Shown here one piece after another: positions 19,966-30,806 of a stretch of 64,000 nucleotides of DNA (within the stretch, counting starts at the first letter, position 1; each line of letters starts with the position of its first letter). This DNA comes from Cunninghamia lanceolata (lineage: Eukaryota; Streptophyta; Pinopsida; Cupressales; Cupressaceae). The position numbers were made by a program, and so were the translations under genes. The stretch is from contig BSBN01000845.1 in the NCBI GenBank assembly GCA_027924645.1, positions 558,001-622,000 of the forward strand, given 5' to 3'. Below the pieces are notes generated by a model, which saw only the letters and a program-made list of their open reading frames with translations, was not told where the DNA came from and did not search any database.

Positions 19966-20297
19966 CTATGTATCTGTTGTTGGTGCTAATACAAGTATTG
20001 ACTCATCTGGGAATTTTGAAAGAAATGGTTGTTCTATCAGGATAGATGCATCAGCCATTTGATCAGCAATCACTTGTCCTTTGATAGTTTTTTGTTCTGT
20101 GTACTCAATGTCAAACTCACTTAAGATCATGACCCACTTAGCCATCAATCCTGTGAGAGATTCTCTAATCAATAGATATTTCAGCGGATCAATTTTGGAA
20201 ATGAGCTTTGTCTTGTGATTGAGCATATAGTGTCTTAACTTTTGTGATGTGAAGATAACTATGAGGTATGCTCATTCAATAGGAGTATAGTTCATCT
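19966..20297 (-). pseudogene. Element E RNase H, C-terminal part
   Basis: Reads QKLRHYMLNHKTKLISKIDP, then RESLTGLMAKWVMILSEFDI and IKGQVIADQMAD, the end of the gypsy RNase H. Its N-terminal half lies on the other side of solo LTR I. Confidence 0.8.
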
Positions 20298-21002
20298 TGT
20301 TAGGATTAAGGTGCCATCAACCTTGTAAATCCTATGTAATCTATTCCTATTATTATTTGTAAATCACCCATAAGGGATGACACTTTTCATCATCAATGAT
20401 CTTGTTTAAGCCTTATGTTTATATCTGGTCCCTGACCCTAATTCATTTGTGACGGGGAGTCACAAAGGGTTTATGTTGGTTCATGTCAGTTTATGTTAAT
20501 TCATGTCAGTTCATGTCGGTTCATGTGGGTTCATGTCTTTCTATGTCGGTTCATGTCCATTTATGTCAGTTCATGTCTGTTTTTGTTGTAAATCTGGACC
20601 GTTCGACATCAGGTCACAAATCTGATGGTCAATATTATGTCAGTTTTCTTGCCCTAGAAGGCAACCCCCTTTTATAAGGATATTTGTACTATATTTTTAT
20701 CAGAGTTGAGAGTAACAAGCACTGCTAGATTGAAGACTAACAAAGGAGAGGAAGTGCATGTATTGTAATCTCATATTTGAAGATAATACAATTTGGAGCC
20801 TCTTTTCTTGGTGGAGTTTTTTACCCAAAAGGGTTTTCTCCATGTTACATACTGTGTTATGTGTTCTATTCTTAATGCTTGTTATTTTTGTGAAGTGGGT
20901 TTTATTTTTGTTGCAATCTCCATTTATTCTACATTGTTTAGAGGGCATAAATAAGGTTTGATTTAGATTTCCATTGTGTGGTTTGTACCTTCATTTCTAA
21001 CA
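20298..21002 (+). mobile_element. Solo LTR I inside element E RNase H
   Basis: Begins TGTTAGGATTAAGGTGCC and ends CATTTCTAACA, 705 bp. Flanks are CATCT (20293-20297) and CAACT (21003-21007), a 5-bp duplication with one mismatch. TTTATAA near 20671 looks like its TATA box. A short tandem array of GTTCATGTC-type units lies at about 20475-20585. The RNase H reading of E continues across it from TYEL to MNYTPIE. No internal region remains, as expected for LTR-LTR recombination. Confidence 0.8.
20475..20585 (+). repeat. Tandem (G)GTTCATGTC(A/G) repeat in solo LTR I
   Basis: About ten units of 10-11 bases with variants such as GTTTATGTCA and TTCATGTCGG. Its position upstream of the TATA-like box suggests a U3 enhancer-type repeat; that role is inferred. 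Confidence 0.75.
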
Positions 21003-22108
21003 CAACTCATAGGTCACCAAAGTGTAGCTGATATATTATATAGCTCTTTCTTTTCCTTGTTCATCATGTTGTGCTAGCAAGGTCCCTATTGCTATTTCTA
21101 TCATTGATATGTATAGGATGGGTTGTCCTTGTTTTGGTGGGATAAGGATGGGTGGCATAGCAAGATATTCCTTTAATTGTTTGAAATTTTTTTGACACTT
21201 GTCATCCCATATAAATGATGTATCTTTTGGAAGGAGATGTTAGAACAGCTGACACTTATCTACAAGTTGTGCTATAAAGTGATGAATGGATTGAAGCTTC
21301 CCTTGGAGGCTACAAAGTTGCTTGAGTGTTTTTGGTGGAGGTATGTCCACTATAGCTTTAACCTTAGAAGGTTCGACTTCTATCTTGACATAATGTATCC
21401 TAGGAGTTTTTCAGAGGCGACCCCAAAGACACACTTAGGGTTTAGCCGCACCTTATATTGTTCTAGTCTATCAAAGATCTTTGCCAACACATTCAAATGA
21501 TCTTCTCTAGTCTTAGATTTTCCCAGAAAATCATCCACATAATCTTCCATTATGCTATGGAAAAGGTCATGGAAGATAACTATCATGGCTCTCTAATAGG
21601 TGGCTCATGCATTTTTTAACCCAAAGGGCATCACAACCCAACAACAGGTTCCCCATAGACATATGAAAGAAGTCTTGTGCTGGTCTTCCTCTGCTATCCT
21701 AATTTGGTTATAACTAGAAAATTCATCCATTAATGACAACATTTCATGTCTTGCAGTGAGATCCATAATGATATCTATGTTGGGCAACAAAAAGTCATCT
21801 TTAAGGCAGGCTTTGTTAAGGTCCCAGAAGTCTATACAACAACGGATGCCCCCAGTGACTTTTGCTACGGGTACAATGTTTGATATCCATTCGGGATAGT
21901 CTAGAGGATGAATAAATCCCACATCTAGGAGTTTCTTGAGTTCTTTGATGAGGAGTGCCACTTGTGGATTCATTTTTCTAAGCTTTTGCTTTACTAGTTT
22001 TACGTCAGGATGAACAACAAGGTGATGAACTACTAGTTCATGGTCTAATCCCAGCATATCAACATATGTCCATGCAAAGTTATGACTCATATGTTTGAAG
22101 AAAGCCAA
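21003..22108 (-). pseudogene. Element E reverse transcriptase and start of RNase H
   Basis: RT N-terminal part at 22108-21605 has LDVGFIHPLDYPEWISNIVP, CCIDFWDLNKACLKDDFLLP and CWVVMPFGLKNA. The palm motif is YVDDFLGKSK in the 21586-21380 segment, which also has NPKCVFGVASEKLLGYI. These are the template-copying and catalytic residues of gypsy RT. The two parts are offset by a frame break near 21600. Normal gypsy RT plus RNase H is about 500 residues and this segment is compatible. Confidence 0.85.
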
Positions 22109-22213
22109 GAAGGCTTCTTGCTCTACTATCGTGAGGGATTATGCTCAAAATGTGATCTTGGGTGTTTCTTTTGTTCCAAGGTTCATCTCATGTGATGCTT
22201 CTACTAGGATAGG

Positions 22214-23326
22214 TCACCTTTCTTGATAGAACTTGGGTACCTCAGGGAGATCCATTCTCTCATCCCCTAGCACCTCAAGGAGGTTTTTACTAGGGGATGC
22301 ATCCTTTATTTTGATTATTTTAACATCTGAAAGTGCCACAAGGTGGTTTTCACTAGGGGATGTTATTTTTATTTTCATACTTTTGTGACTAAGAGATTGG
22401 ATTGTCTCCCTAGAGTATGTGGTTGTATTTAGTTCCATGATATAGCCAACTCTGTGATCTCTAACCCCCATCATTTTGACTATTGCTTCATCATTTTGTG
22501 CGACATCAAGGATGGGACGTCCTTGTTGGTCCCAATCTATGAGTTGGGGATAAACGAGAGGTTGGTCGTTGGATGTTGATGGCATGGTTGTTAGGGTGTA
22601 GATGGTGCATATGGATGATTCAAAAATTTTAGAGAAATCAGCAAAAGAGTCTTGGTGATCCTCTTTGTTGATGTTATCTATCACATGGAATGACCTAGCA
22701 TCCTCACTTAAGATACACTCAAGTTCAGTGGGGGTAAGCTCTTGTTTTCCGTACCCAAGTCCGTGGTGATAAGGATTTCTAGTTGATTGAATGGGTTCAA
22801 TAATTCCTTTCTCATGAAGGCCCATGCCGCCTTGTCCTTTATAACCCATGTATTTGACAATCTCAAGGCCCTTTCCATAGATCTCGGTTGGGAGGATAGG
22901 AGCTCCTTTTTGTTCATCTTCATCTTTGTATAGCCAAGAAGATACATCTTTGAAGACATCTTGTTCCATGAAGTGTTTACATTCAAAGATGGGAGATGGC
23001 TTGCATTTGATGACTACCATTAACACTTCATTAGGGGAACCAAATGTCTTGGGGGATGGTGGGAGCAAACCTATACAAAATGTGTCATGTAGATCATACT
23101 CTCCACACCCCATGTCACTCACTTTGATCTTGACCTTGGGAGGAGTTAATGTTTGTGATGTGGATGCTATGGTGGATGGGTCAACGTATGTGGTGGATAA
23201 CGTAGGATTGGTATTAGTGGTGGATGTTTTGATGGAATTGTTGTAAGGGTAGAAAGTTTGATCATGTCCTTCCAAAAAGATGCAGTATTGGAAAGGACAA
23301 AGATTGGCATAGACAGTTATTTTCAT
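22214..23326 (-). pseudogene. Element E pol linker with G-patch domain
   Basis: Segment of 370 aa between protease and RT. Around residues 155-190 it reads EIVKYMGYKGQGGMGLHEKG and then HHGLGYGKQE, a glycine-rich G-patch. G-patch is an RNA-binding module also found next to the protease of some retroviruses. The rest contains SVSDMGCGEYDL-like and acidic stretches. It is open through its whole length although flanking domains are broken. The role here is inferred to be RNA or RT binding. Confidence 0.72.
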
Positions 23327-23470
23327 GCCATTATATGGGAATTTTAGGCATTGGTGAAAAGTGACTGGGACGGATTACATGGCATGGATCCATGGTCTAC
23401 CAAGGAGAATGTTGTATGGGAGGTCAAGATCAAGGACTTGACATTTGGTTTCTAAAATTTTTTGTCCCAC

Positions 23471-24007
23471 TTAGATGGGAAGCTTGATGGTGCCCTCGAA
23501 CAACCTTTTGGTGTCATCATATCCTTTGATGGTTATACACTCACTAGAGTCCACAACCACATCAGAGTATCCCAAGTGTTTTAATAGTTTTAGAGTGCAA
23601 AGATTTAGGCCAGAGCCACCATCTATTAAGACTAGTTTAATAGTATGTTTGTGGATTAGGACTTCGATGTGAAAGGCTTCATTATCTGAGGCATTAGATG
23701 TGGGGAGGTCTTTCTCAAAAAAAGTGAGATGGTGAGGTGAAGCAATATGTCCTACCATGACTTGGAATTGATCAACATTCAAGTTGGTAGGGACTTGGGT
23801 TTCCATCAAGGCCTTGTCAAGGACATCCTTGTGGAGGGGATGTACGAAGCAACTCAAGGATGGAGATTTGAGCGGGAGTCTTTTTAAGGTGATTAAGGAG
23901 GTTATATTTGTGAGTGGATGGAGGATTAGTAGGTGTGGATGTAGAAGGTTGATCATTGGTGGGAGATCCACAAATGGAAATGCAGCCGCGATGAGTGGTA
24001 ATGGCAC
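23471..24007 (-). pseudogene. Element E protease region
   Basis: Near its C-terminal end it reads IKLVLIDGGSGLNLCTLKLL followed by LGYSDVVVDSSECITIKGYD. This is the retropepsin active-site triad region (canonical DSG or DGG) that processes Gag-Pol. It is preceded by a proline-rich, gag-derived stretch. Confidence 0.78.
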
Positions 24008-24061
24008 AATTGGGTGTCTTGGCTCTAATGGTGATGGTATTGATATGGTTGGAATAATCTT

Positions 24062-24348
24062 CTATTCGACCCACAATGGAGTCGAAGGAAGAGGGAAGAG
24101 GAATAATGTTATAGGTTTTTTGGGTGATGAGGCTTTTTCCTTGTTATGATCGAGAAGGGGATCCTTGTATGCTCCTAAATTGGTATTAGGTGATTGTTTT
24201 GGTGGTTCGTCAATGGTTATATCACCTCTATCTACAAGGTCTTGGATGCAATGTTTCAACCTCATACAATTAGATGTTTTATGCCTTTTCACATGATGAT
24301 ATTCACAATAGGCATTTTCATCAAACCAAGAGGGTTTAAATTGGTTGT
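24062..24348 (-). pseudogene. Element E gag C-terminal piece, downstream of the F insertion
   Basis: Reads CEYHHVKRHKTSNCMRLKHC and IQDLVDRGDITID, the zinc-finger-like CX2H...H..C motif with following helix seen at the end of Tat gag. The upstream part of this gag is beyond element F at 30807-33672. Confidence 0.75.
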
Positions 24349-24353
24349 CATCA
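24349..24353. repeat. Target-site duplication of element F (CATCA)
   Basis: CATCA here and at 30802-30806, directly outside the F LTR ends. Confidence 0.9.
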
Positions 24354-25179
24354 TGGTGCAGTCACAGTAGGAAGGTTCACAGAATGAATTGTCTAGACCA
24401 TGCAGTAAGAGTAGACACAATGGAAACAACTCAAAGATATGAAACAAATGTAGATTCTATCATTTAATATATCATAGAATTCAAATACAGATTGGTCAGC
24501 AACATGCGGGCTTTCAATTAGGGCTCACAGGCCTGATTACAGAATATTAGAATGTACACAAGATATAGCTTTGAAGCTTCTTTGCACAAATCTAAACTAT
24601 TGATCTTCTAAATCTTGAGAAATACTTTCCTAAGGATCTATTACATCAATATATATCATCTTTAGAACCATAGATTCCTCCACATTGGCCAAGAAGGTCA
24701 CAAACTCCAAGAAAGGGGTGTAACGTGTGTATATGGATAGGTTAGACCTAATCATGAAAAACTCCGCAAATGAATGGAATGATGTACGGATCTTAGGGAA
24801 TGTCATCCACAAACCATTAAACATTGAATGATGTGTTATTAGGCTTTGCAAGTTGAGAAATGCTCCACAAGTCTCCTCCTTCAACTGATTGTTTGAGGTT
24901 GTCAGGATGCTCTATTTCGAAGAAACACTCAATCTTCTGTTAGTGATATCTCTCTGGTAACTGATCCAAATGATCTAATTTTTGGATATGATGTGCATGA
25001 ATGAATCTAGAAACTAAGTCTAGCTCTGCAAGGTTTGAAATGAGACTACGATAAAATGTGGACTAAACTACAAAAACTGTTATGGCTGAACTGAACTAGA
25101 AAATGAAAGAAACAAATAATGAATGCAAATATTTTTGGTTGATGCAAGATTGCTTTGACTCGAGGATGCTCCTGCATCA
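24354..25179 (-). repeat. 3' LTR of element F
   Basis: 826 bp; on the plus strand it starts TGGTGCAGTCACAGTAGG and ends GCTCCTGCATCA. Similar throughout to 29992-30801. The ORF at 24630-24884 (minus) is repeated in the other LTR and is not a gene. Confidence 0.9.
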
Positions 25180-25392
25180 TACATCTGGGGTTATTGAAAA
25201 GTGAGTCCCTCACTTTTTGGGGGTTGGAGGAAAACCAAGATGGTCTACCTTAGCCTGAGAAATCCAAGACGAATCTTCTTTCAATCTGCCTTTCCACTTC
25301 ACAAGATATTCTTTGTATTGTCTGCCTTTGGTGCTACATCCAACTCTACTATCCAAAATGTCCTCTATCTGCTTTGGTGCTTGTTGTGGTAA

Positions 25393-25617
25393 CTACTTCT
25401 TCAAGTCCTCTTCTATGTTGTCACTAAACTCTACTTCATGATACTGATATGGGTCTACAATGTTTAAAATAGGTGATATACCCAATGTCTCTGGTAGCTC
25501 CACTTCATATGCATTTCCTGAATCAAACCTTCTAAGTATTCTACAAGGTCCAAACTTCTTTATCTTCAACTTTTTATATGTCACAATTGGAAATCCTTCT
25601 TTTCTCAAGTACACCAT
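25393..25617 (-). pseudogene. Element F integrase C-terminal domain
   Basis: Reads KKLKIKKFGPCRILRRFDSG, then NAYEVELPETLGISPILNIV and DPYQYHE, the conserved C-terminal DNA-binding module of gypsy integrases. No chromodomain follows before the LTR. Confidence 0.85.
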
Positions 25618-25721
25618 TACTTCATCTCCAACTTCAAATTATTTATGTCTTCTCTTCTCATCTACCTGCTCCTTATATTTACTGTTCATCTTTTCTAAAT
25701 GTTCCTTAACCTGATTATGCA

Positions 25722-26387
25722 TTATCTCCATATGTCTGCAAATTCTTCTTCTTTTGTACTCCTCTTTTCTTCCATGCTGATGTCTCTCAACTTTGTCACT
25801 CCTCTAGGGTTTAGTCCAGTAACAATCTCAAAAGGTGTTCTTTCAGTGCTCCTATTCACTGAATTATTATATGCAAACTCTGCTTGTGAAAGAATCAAAT
25901 ACCAACTTCCTACTTTCTCTCCAATCAAACATCTCAATAAGTTTCCCAAACTCCTATTCACTACCTCTGTCTATCCATCAGTCTATGGATGAAATGTTGA
26001 ATTGAACTTCAAATCTGTCTTCATCTTCTTCCAAAGTGTCTTCCAAAATTATCTGAGAAATCTTGTATCTTTGTCTGAAATTATGCTCTTAGGTAAGCCA
26101 TGCAATCTCACAATCTCCTATAAAAATAGGTCAACTACATGCATTGTATCAGTTGTCTTCTTACAAGGTATGAAATGTGCCATCTTTGAAAATTTGTCCA
26201 CCACTACAAATATTGAATCATGTCCTCTCTGTGTCTTCAGCAATCCCATTACAAAATCCATACTTTTGTCTTCCCAAGGTCTCTCCAGTACTGTCAAAGT
26301 TTTATACAATCCAGTATTCTGACTACTCCTTTTTGCAACTTGACAAACTCTACACCTCTGCACAAATCTCCTAACTTCCTTATGTAT
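25722..26387 (-). pseudogene. Element F integrase catalytic core (broken)
   Basis: The segment at 26363-26118 reads [34 protein letters not shown] and [18 protein letters not shown], including the first catalytic D. The segment at 25961-25722 has SQAEFAYNNSVNRSTERTPF, the region after the catalytic E. The second-D stretch between them is interrupted by stops. Confidence 0.85.
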
Positions 26388-27170
26388 CTAAGGACAAAAG
26401 TAGTTTTCACTCACCAAAGTCATTGTTTTATCGATGCCAAAATGTCCTGCCAATCCACCACTGTGTTTCTCTTTGATCAAATTATCTCTCATTGAACTTC
26501 TAGGTATGCATAATTGATTTCCTCTAAACAACATCTCTTCCTGAATGAAATAGTCCAACCATTTAGTCCTATCTGTCACCATAGGCTCCTTACATGTTTT
26601 CCAAGGTTCTACAAAATCAAGATCTTCCTCATACATGTTCTTCAATTCATCAAATCCTAACACTTCAACTCTCATTTCTGTCAACAAGTTCCTTCTCCTA
26701 CTCAATGCATCTGCAACTTTGTTTGATTTTCCACTCCTATGCTTCAACACAAAAGTATAACTCTGTATGAACTCTACCCATCTCATATGTCTATGATTCA
26801 ACTTTCCTTGACTGTTCAAATATTGTAAAGCTTGATGATCTATATACAACACAAACTCATTAGGCAACAAGTAATATCTCCATTTCTTTAAGGCTTGAAT
26901 TATGGCACAGAACTCTTGATCATAAATTGAATATCTTCTCCTTGCATCATTTAACTTCTCACTGAAATATGTTATAGGTCTACCTTCTTGACTTAATACT
27001 GCTCCTATTGCACTCCCACTTGAATCACAACCTACTTGAAATACCTTATTGAAATCCAATAATGCCAAAATAGGTTGCTCTATTACTTTCTGCTTCAACA
27101 ACTCAAAACTCTTATCTGCTCCTGATGTCCACTTGAAATCTTTCATGTCACCTCTCATTTTCTTTGTCAT
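26388..27170 (-). pseudogene. Element F RT thumb, RNase H and integrase zinc-binding region
   Basis: Open for 260 aa. It reads FKWTSGADKSFELLKQKVI, then FQVGCDSSGSAIGAVLSQEG and YSIYDQEFCAIIQALKKW, and IDHQALQYLNSQ with VADALSRR, the RNase H1 D-E-D pattern that removes the RNA template. The H-H part of the integrase zinc site (HSGGLAGHFGIDKT) closes the segment. Confidence 0.9.
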
Positions 27171-27983
27171 AGGGTTACAAACTGAACTAAAATTTCTGAT
27201 GAACTTTTGATAGAAACTAGCTAATCCATGGAATGATCTGACTTCTCCAATGCTCTCTGGTGTAGGCCATTCAATAATTTCTCACTTTCTCAGGATCCAT
27301 CTTCAATCCTTCCACAGAAATCACAAATCCCAAGTATACTAACTCTTCCTTCATGAAACTACATTTCTTTATGTTTATCAGCAATTTCTCTTTTCTTAAC
27401 CTCTACAATACTTGTCTCAGGTGCAACAAATGTTCTCCTTTTGTCTTACTAAAAATTAGAATGTCATCCAAATATGCAATAACAAACTTGCCCAAGAATC
27501 TATTCAAAACTTCATTCATCAACCTCATGAAAATAATCGATGCATTTGTCAATCCAAAAGGCACCACTAACCACTCATACAATCCCTCATTTGTCTTAAA
27601 AGTTGTCTTCCATTCATCTCCTTCTCTGATTATGATCTGATGGTATCAACTTTTCAAATCTATCTTTGTGAAATATTTTTCTCCACTCAAACAATCTATG
27701 ATATCATTCATCCTAGGCAAGGGAAACCTATACTTAATTGTGATCTTGTTTATAGCTCTAGAGTCTATATACATTCTCCATTCTCCATCTTCTTCAGTGC
27801 TAGCACTGCAAGTACCACACAAGGACTCAAACTTTCTTTGATCAAACCTTTCCTCAACAACTCTTGTATCTGTCTATTCAATTCTTCATTTTTTGTTGGT
27901 GTCATTCTATGTGCTACTTTGTTAGGCAAACTAACTCTAGGTATAAGATCCATGTGATGACTGATAATCCTGATTGGCGGCAA
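27171..27983 (-). pseudogene. Element F reverse transcriptase fingers and palm (stops present)
   Basis: Opens with RVSLPNKVAHRMTPTKNEEL and [14 protein letters not shown] near 27983-27765. Lower down the minus strand codes for the [12 protein letters not shown], AYLDDI- and NKRELLLNI-like palm and connection segments, in several frames. The usual YxDD loop is near 27470-27490 ([14 protein letters not shown] by hand reading). Confidence 0.75.
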
Positions 27984-28000
27984 TCCTTCAAGTACATTGT

Positions 28001-28627
28001 CTAATATGATGTCTTCATATCCATCAGCAACTCTGTTATCTCCTTTGGTTGTGATTCTTCAATCTCATTCTTCAATGTTTTAGGCTTCTTAGGAATCAAG
28101 GCATAACACATATTCTCATGTCTTAAACCATCTAGAAATTTTCTTCCATCTACCAAACAGATTCTAGCATTCCCACATACTTCACTCTTAGATTCGTCTT
28201 CTAAAGGAATTAAAGTAATTCTCTTTCCATTTGATGTTATAGTGTATGTATTCTTTCTCCCATCATGTATAGTTTTTTTATCATATTGCCAAGGTCTACC
28301 CAACAAGATATGACATACATCCATAGGCATAATATCACACAAGACTTCATCATGATAAGATCCAATCTGAAATTTCACCAAACATTGTTCACTCACCAGT
28401 ACCTTATGATCATCTTGAATCTAGGATATTTGATAGGGCTTATGGAGTTTCAATCTTTCCAACTTCAACTTAGTCACCATCTCCTCTAAAACTAGGTTAT
28501 TAGAAATACCACTATCAATTACAACTTTACAACATTTACCTCTTGATTTGTATCTTGTCCTAAACAAACTTTTCCTCTGCGATGGTTCCTCAATTGTCTC
28601 TTCTTGAAATAGTGATCTCCTAATCAC
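28001..28627 (-). pseudogene. Element F protease and linker
   Basis: KVVIDSGISNNLVLEEMVTK contains the retropepsin DSG active site, and HILLGRPWQYDKKT follows with the second half of the protease. A break separates 28627-28421 from 28396-28001. Protease releases gag and pol proteins inside the particle. Confidence 0.85.
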
Positions 28628-29800
28628 AAGTGATTCTCCTTTCTCAGGTTTACCAACTGAAGTAGGTGTCCAAAAGATTCTTCTTCCACATAGGTCGTTC
28701 TCCCATTGTTCTCTATCTTCTTGCTTGTACTCCCCTGATTACATTCAAATGCTCTATGTCCTTCACCTCCACACTTAAAACAGGTTCTTCTGAATGTTCT
28801 CCTATCAAGTCATCTTCCTTCTCTCATGTATCCTTCACTCCGATACTGACTAGGGTTTCCTCTGTGGTAAAAATTTATGTCAGCTCTCTGGTATGCATTG
28901 TTATCTTTGTCCTCCTTCTTGAATGTATTCTTTTGTCTATTCTACTCTGCATAAGGTCTTTCTCCTCCAAAAAATGTTCTACCTCCCTAAAATTTACCTC
29001 CTCTACCTCTCTATCTCTGATTATGCCTCTTGTTCAACTTCTCCTCAACCTTCAGGGCAAACTGATATGCTTCTTCCAATGTTGTCATCCTTACCAAACT
29101 CAATTATTCTTGAATGTTTAATCTCAATCCATTGATGTATCTAGCCAATTTCTCTTTGCTTGCTTCACTATGTCCTATCCTTATGATCATCTTATGAGAT
29201 TCTTCAATATACTCCTTCACAGATTTCTCCTTTTGTCTTAGGTTTTACAATCTCTTTAACAGCTCCAACTCATAATCAACAGGTATAAATTAATTCTCTA
29301 ATTTTGTCACCATTTTGTCCCATTTTGTAATCTTTTCTTTTCCTCTTCTGTTTCTATCCAACTGAACTTCCTTCCACCATATAACAACATGTCCCTTTAG
29401 CTTTGTTTTTCCAAATTTCACCTTCTCCGGATCTTCAACTTCTTCATATTCAAAGTACTCTTCCATGTCATTTATCTAGTTAATCAACTCTTCAGGGTTC
29501 AAATTGTCAGTATAATTCGGTACATCAACTCTAGGTCTTTTCCCAATCTTTGAAATAGCTCACAACATCTTGACTTGATCTGATTCTTTTTCTTCTTATA
29601 GAGTTTCTTCAATTTGATTCATAGATTGAAATTCTTCCTCATCACTCTCAATATTAATTCTAGGGCTTAGTCCTTTTCTTCTATCTTCTTCAATAGCATC
29701 CAATATAATTCACATAGTTTTCATCATTTCCATCATCTCATCCATTCTAATAGCCATTGTTCCAACAGTCGGGATTCTCCTCGACGGCATCTCTTCCTAG
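28628..29800 (-). pseudogene. Element F gag with CCHC zinc knuckle (many stops)
   Basis: Hand translation gives a start near 29795 (MPSRRIPTVGTMAIRMDEM), Retrotrans_gag landmarks (INDMEEYFEYEEV, KTKLKGHVVIWWKEV, ARYINGLRLNIQE) and an intact zinc knuckle CFKCGGEGHRAFEC near 28740-28790. At least eight stops or frame breaks are present, so the longest open pieces are short. Plus-strand ORFs over this stretch are shadows. Confidence 0.82.
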
Positions 29801-29977
29801 GATCAAGTGTAACTACCTCAAATTCGGTGATCAGGCTACAAGGTGACAACTACCTCACAATCGGCAATTGGTTGCAACCAAGTAACCTACCTTAGATTCA
29901 ACGATCTGTTCACAGCAAGATCTTGCAGAATTTCTTCACCAACTTTGCTCAATTTTCTCCCAAAGATTCAAACTTTC

Positions 29978-29989
29978 GCTCTGATACCA
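29978..29989 (-). promoter_or_regulatory. Primer-binding site of element F (tRNA-Met type)
   Basis: Minus strand reads TGGTATCAGAGC, two bases after the 5' LTR end at 29992. Confidence 0.9.
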
Positions 29990-29991
29990 CT

Positions 29992-30801
29992 TGGTGCAGT
30001 CATGGTAGGAGGGTTCACAGAATGAACTGTCTAGACCGTACAACAAGATTAGACACAATGAAAACAACTCAAAGATATGAAACAAATACATATTTAGTCA
30101 TTCAGTAAATCATAGAATTCAAATACAGATTGGCCAGCAACATGTGGGCTTTTAATTAGGGCTCACAGGCCTGATTATAGAATATCAAAATGTACACAAG
30201 ATATCGCTTTGAAGCTTCTTCACACAAATCTAAACTATTGATCTTCTAAATCCTGAGAATTGCTTTCCTAAGGATCTATTACATCAATAAATATCATCTC
30301 CAAAACCATAGATTCCTTCGTGTCGGCAAAGAAGGTCACAATCTCCAAGAAAGGGGTGTAACGTGTGTATATAGATAGGTCAGACCTAATCATGAATAAC
30401 TCCTCCATAAATGAATGGAATGATGTGTGGATCTCAGGGAAGGTCATCCACAAATCATTGAACATTGAATGATGTGTCATTAGGCTCCACAAGTCTTCTC
30501 CTTCAGTAGCTTATCCGGGGTTGTTATGATGCTATGTTTTAAGAAAACACTCAATCTTCTATTAGCGATATCTCTCCGATAACTGATCCAAATGATCTGA
30601 TTTTTGGATATGATTTGCATGAATGAATCTAGAAACTAAGTCCAATTATGCAAGGTATGAAATGAGATTGTGGTAGAATGTGGACCAAAATACATAAACT
30701 GTTATGACTGAACTGAACTAGAAAATGAAAGAAACAAAGAATGAATGTAAATATTTTTGGTTGATGCAAGATTGCTTTGACTCAGGGATGCTCCTACATC
30801 A
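29992..30801 (-). repeat. 5' LTR of element F
   Basis: 810 bp; plus strand starts TGGTGCAGTCATGGTAGG and ends GCTCCTACATCA. It is flanked on the right by CATCA (30802-30806). The short ORF 30268-30492 is the partner of 24630-24884. Confidence 0.9.
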
Positions 30802-30806
30802 CATCA

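Larger units (their letters stand above)
24354..30801 (-). mobile_element. Element F: complete but decayed Ty3/gypsy element nested in E gag
   Basis: 6,448 bp with two direct LTRs, a tRNA-Met PBS and gag, protease, RT, RNase H and integrase on the minus strand. Its target duplication is CATCA. Domain order RT-RNase H-integrase without a second RNase H separates it from E. The integrase C-terminus lacks an obvious chromodomain. Several stops break pol, so it is not autonomous now. LTR ends (TGGTGCAG...CATCA) and protease-adjacent LLGRPWQYD relate it to element K. Confidence 0.92.

Noticed and set aside
20475..20585. CRISPR-like array.
   Set aside because: Units are 10-11 bases in direct tandem without unique spacers, inside an LTR of a plant nuclear retroelement.
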